Origin: Primorskyibacter marinus
Lineage (GTDB): Bacteria > Pseudomonadota > Alphaproteobacteria > Rhodobacterales > Rhodobacteraceae
Assembly (NCBI RefSeq): GCF_003313245.1
Contig: NZ_QJSD01000001.1
Location: forward strand, 62,001-126,000
Direction of reading: 5' to 3'
DNA length: 64,000 bases
In this document: positions 63,180 to 64,000 of the stretch, one piece after another
Layout: every line of letters starts with the position of its first letter
How positions within the stretch are numbered: the first letter of the stretch is position 1
Program-made: the position numbers and the translations under genes
The notes under the pieces: generated by a model
The model's database searches: none
What the model was told of the DNA's origin: nothing
The model's input: the letters and a program-made list of their open reading frames with translations, nothing else

Positions 63180-64000
63180 ATGATGATACGCACGATGACA
63201 GCCGCCTGCGCCTTGGCCGCGTTTTCCACGCCGCTGATGGCCGGAAAGGCCGACGTTCTGAACACCTATGCCGACATCGCGCAGGCCGGATACGAAGACA
63301 GCCTGACCACGGCACAACGCCTGTCGGATGCCATTGATGCGCTTCTGAAAAACCCGTCTGCCCAGGCATTGACCCGCGCCCGTGAGGCCTGGATCGCCGC
63401 GCGTGTACCGTACCAGCAGACAGAGGTGTTTCGTTTCGGGAACGCGATTGTCGATGATTGGGAAGGCAAGGTAAACGCCTGGCCGCTGGATGAAGGCCTG
63501 ATCGACTATGTCGCCGATGATGCCGGGCCGACCGATGAAAACCCCTATGCCGTGCTGAACGTGATTGCGCAGCCGACATTCACCTTGTCAGGTCAGGAAA
63601 TCGACGCGACCTCGATCACGCCAGAGCTTCTGGAAACCACTCTGCATGAGGCGGATCAGGTTGAAGCAAATGTCGCAACCGGTTATCACGCCGTGGAATT
63701 TCTGCTTTGGGGTCAGGATCTGAACGGCACCGATCATGGCGCGGGCGACCGGCCCTGGACCGATTACGCCACCGGCGATGATTGTACCAATGGCAATTGT
63801 GACCGGCGTGGCGAATACTTGCGTGCAGCGACCGATCTGTTGCTTTCCGATCTGGAATGGATGGCCGCGCAATGGGGCGCAGACGGCGAAGCGCGCAGCA
63901 CCTTGACGGCGGATGAAGATGCCGGGCTGGTGGCGATGCTGACCGGGATGGGCAGCCTTTCTTATGGCGAACAGGCGGGCGAGCGGATGAAGCTGGGCGT
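63180..64000 (+). CDS. Imelysin family protein, N-terminal part (cut by window end)
   Basis: The frame runs to the end of the window (273 codons seen). A signal peptide (about 1-21, ending LMAG) precedes an imelysin domain with ARVPYQQTEVFRFGN and the family GxHxxE motif in GYHAVEFLLWGQDLNG (168-173). Imelysins are periplasmic or surface proteins tied to iron acquisition; the family's peptidase label is disputed. ATG codons at 63180 and 63183 both fit, with AGGAAAG just upstream. Relatives often sit in iron-regulated clusters, which may continue past the window. Confidence 0.9.
   Translation, partial: MMIRTMTAACALAAFSTPLMAGKADVLNTYADIAQAGYEDSLTTAQRLSDAIDALLKNPSAQALTRAREAWIAARVPYQQTEVFRFGNAIVDDWEGKVNAWPLDEGLIDYVADDAGPTDENPYAVLNVIAQPTFTLSGQEIDATSITPELLETTLHEADQVEANVATGYHAVEFLLWGQDLNGTDHGAGDRPWTDYATGDDCTNGNCDRRGEYLRAATDLLLSDLEWMAAQWGADGEARSTLTADEDAGLVAMLTGMGSLSYGEQAGERMKLG

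Noticed and set aside
1-64000. CRISPR arrays, tRNA or rRNA genes, prophage or insertion sequences
   Set aside because: Looked for along the whole window; no regularly spaced repeats, cloverleaf-like sequences, transposase or phage genes were seen.

Overview
The window is 64 kb of a GC-rich alphaproteobacterial chromosome, almost certainly from the Rhodobacterales (Rhodobacteraceae, Roseobacter-like). The case rests on gene content and order: the pyrH-frr-uppS-cdsA-dxr-rseP-bamA-skp-fabZ-lpxA-lpxI-lpxB block with LpxI rather than LpxH, an IalB-family protein, a PAS_5 protein, a class II DAHP synthase, a soluble PhoR next to pstSCAB-phoU-phoB, and many ATGA start/stop overlaps. I see no rRNA, tRNA, CRISPR array, prophage or insertion sequence. 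The content is mainly core chromosome.

Layout. 1-3.1 kb: the 3' end of glpK, a MobA-like nucleotidyltransferase and a DUF2254 membrane protein. 3.1-9.5 kb: a CNNM/CorC-type protein, xerD (frameshifted before its catalytic tyrosine), a secreted protein of unknown function, a 49-residue membrane protein, then divergent aroK-aroB and a DoxX protein. 9.7-14 kb: an Fe3+-type ABC importer. 14.5-16.4 kb: ssb, a lytic transglycosylase and a GST. 16.5-22.7 kb: a peptide-type ABC importer with a fused double ATPase. 23-36 kb: miaA divergent from the long envelope and lipid A block. 36-39 kb: an IalB protein, a structured AT-rich gap and a HerA-like ATPase. 39-46.4 kb: a branched-chain amino acid importer whose livM is separated from the other liv genes by a sulfotransferase and a MarR regulator. 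46.7-54 kb: a GlxA-type regulator, class II DAHP synthase, a PAS_5 protein, yicC-gmk-gamma carbonic anhydrase, and metC. 53.8-61.4 kb: phoR and pstSCAB-phoU-phoB with a double Pho box before pstS. 61.5-64 kb: a PagL-type lipid A deacylase, a family 2 glycosyltransferase and the start of an imelysin gene.

How it fits together. Three complete ABC import systems (peptide-type, branched-chain amino acid, phosphate) place the binding-protein gene first, and each has a strong hairpin just after it, which would favour excess binding protein over membrane components. The envelope block joins isoprenoid and phospholipid precursor synthesis, outer-membrane assembly and lipid A synthesis in one direction. 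The Pho block is a full phosphate sensing and uptake module.

Most notable observations: the xerD frameshift; a pair of minus-strand terminators with no annotated gene at 37.0-37.24 kb; twin inverted 12-base sites around the marR promoter; the split liv locus; and small overlapping membrane-protein genes. I found no clear evidence of a wholly new multi-gene system.
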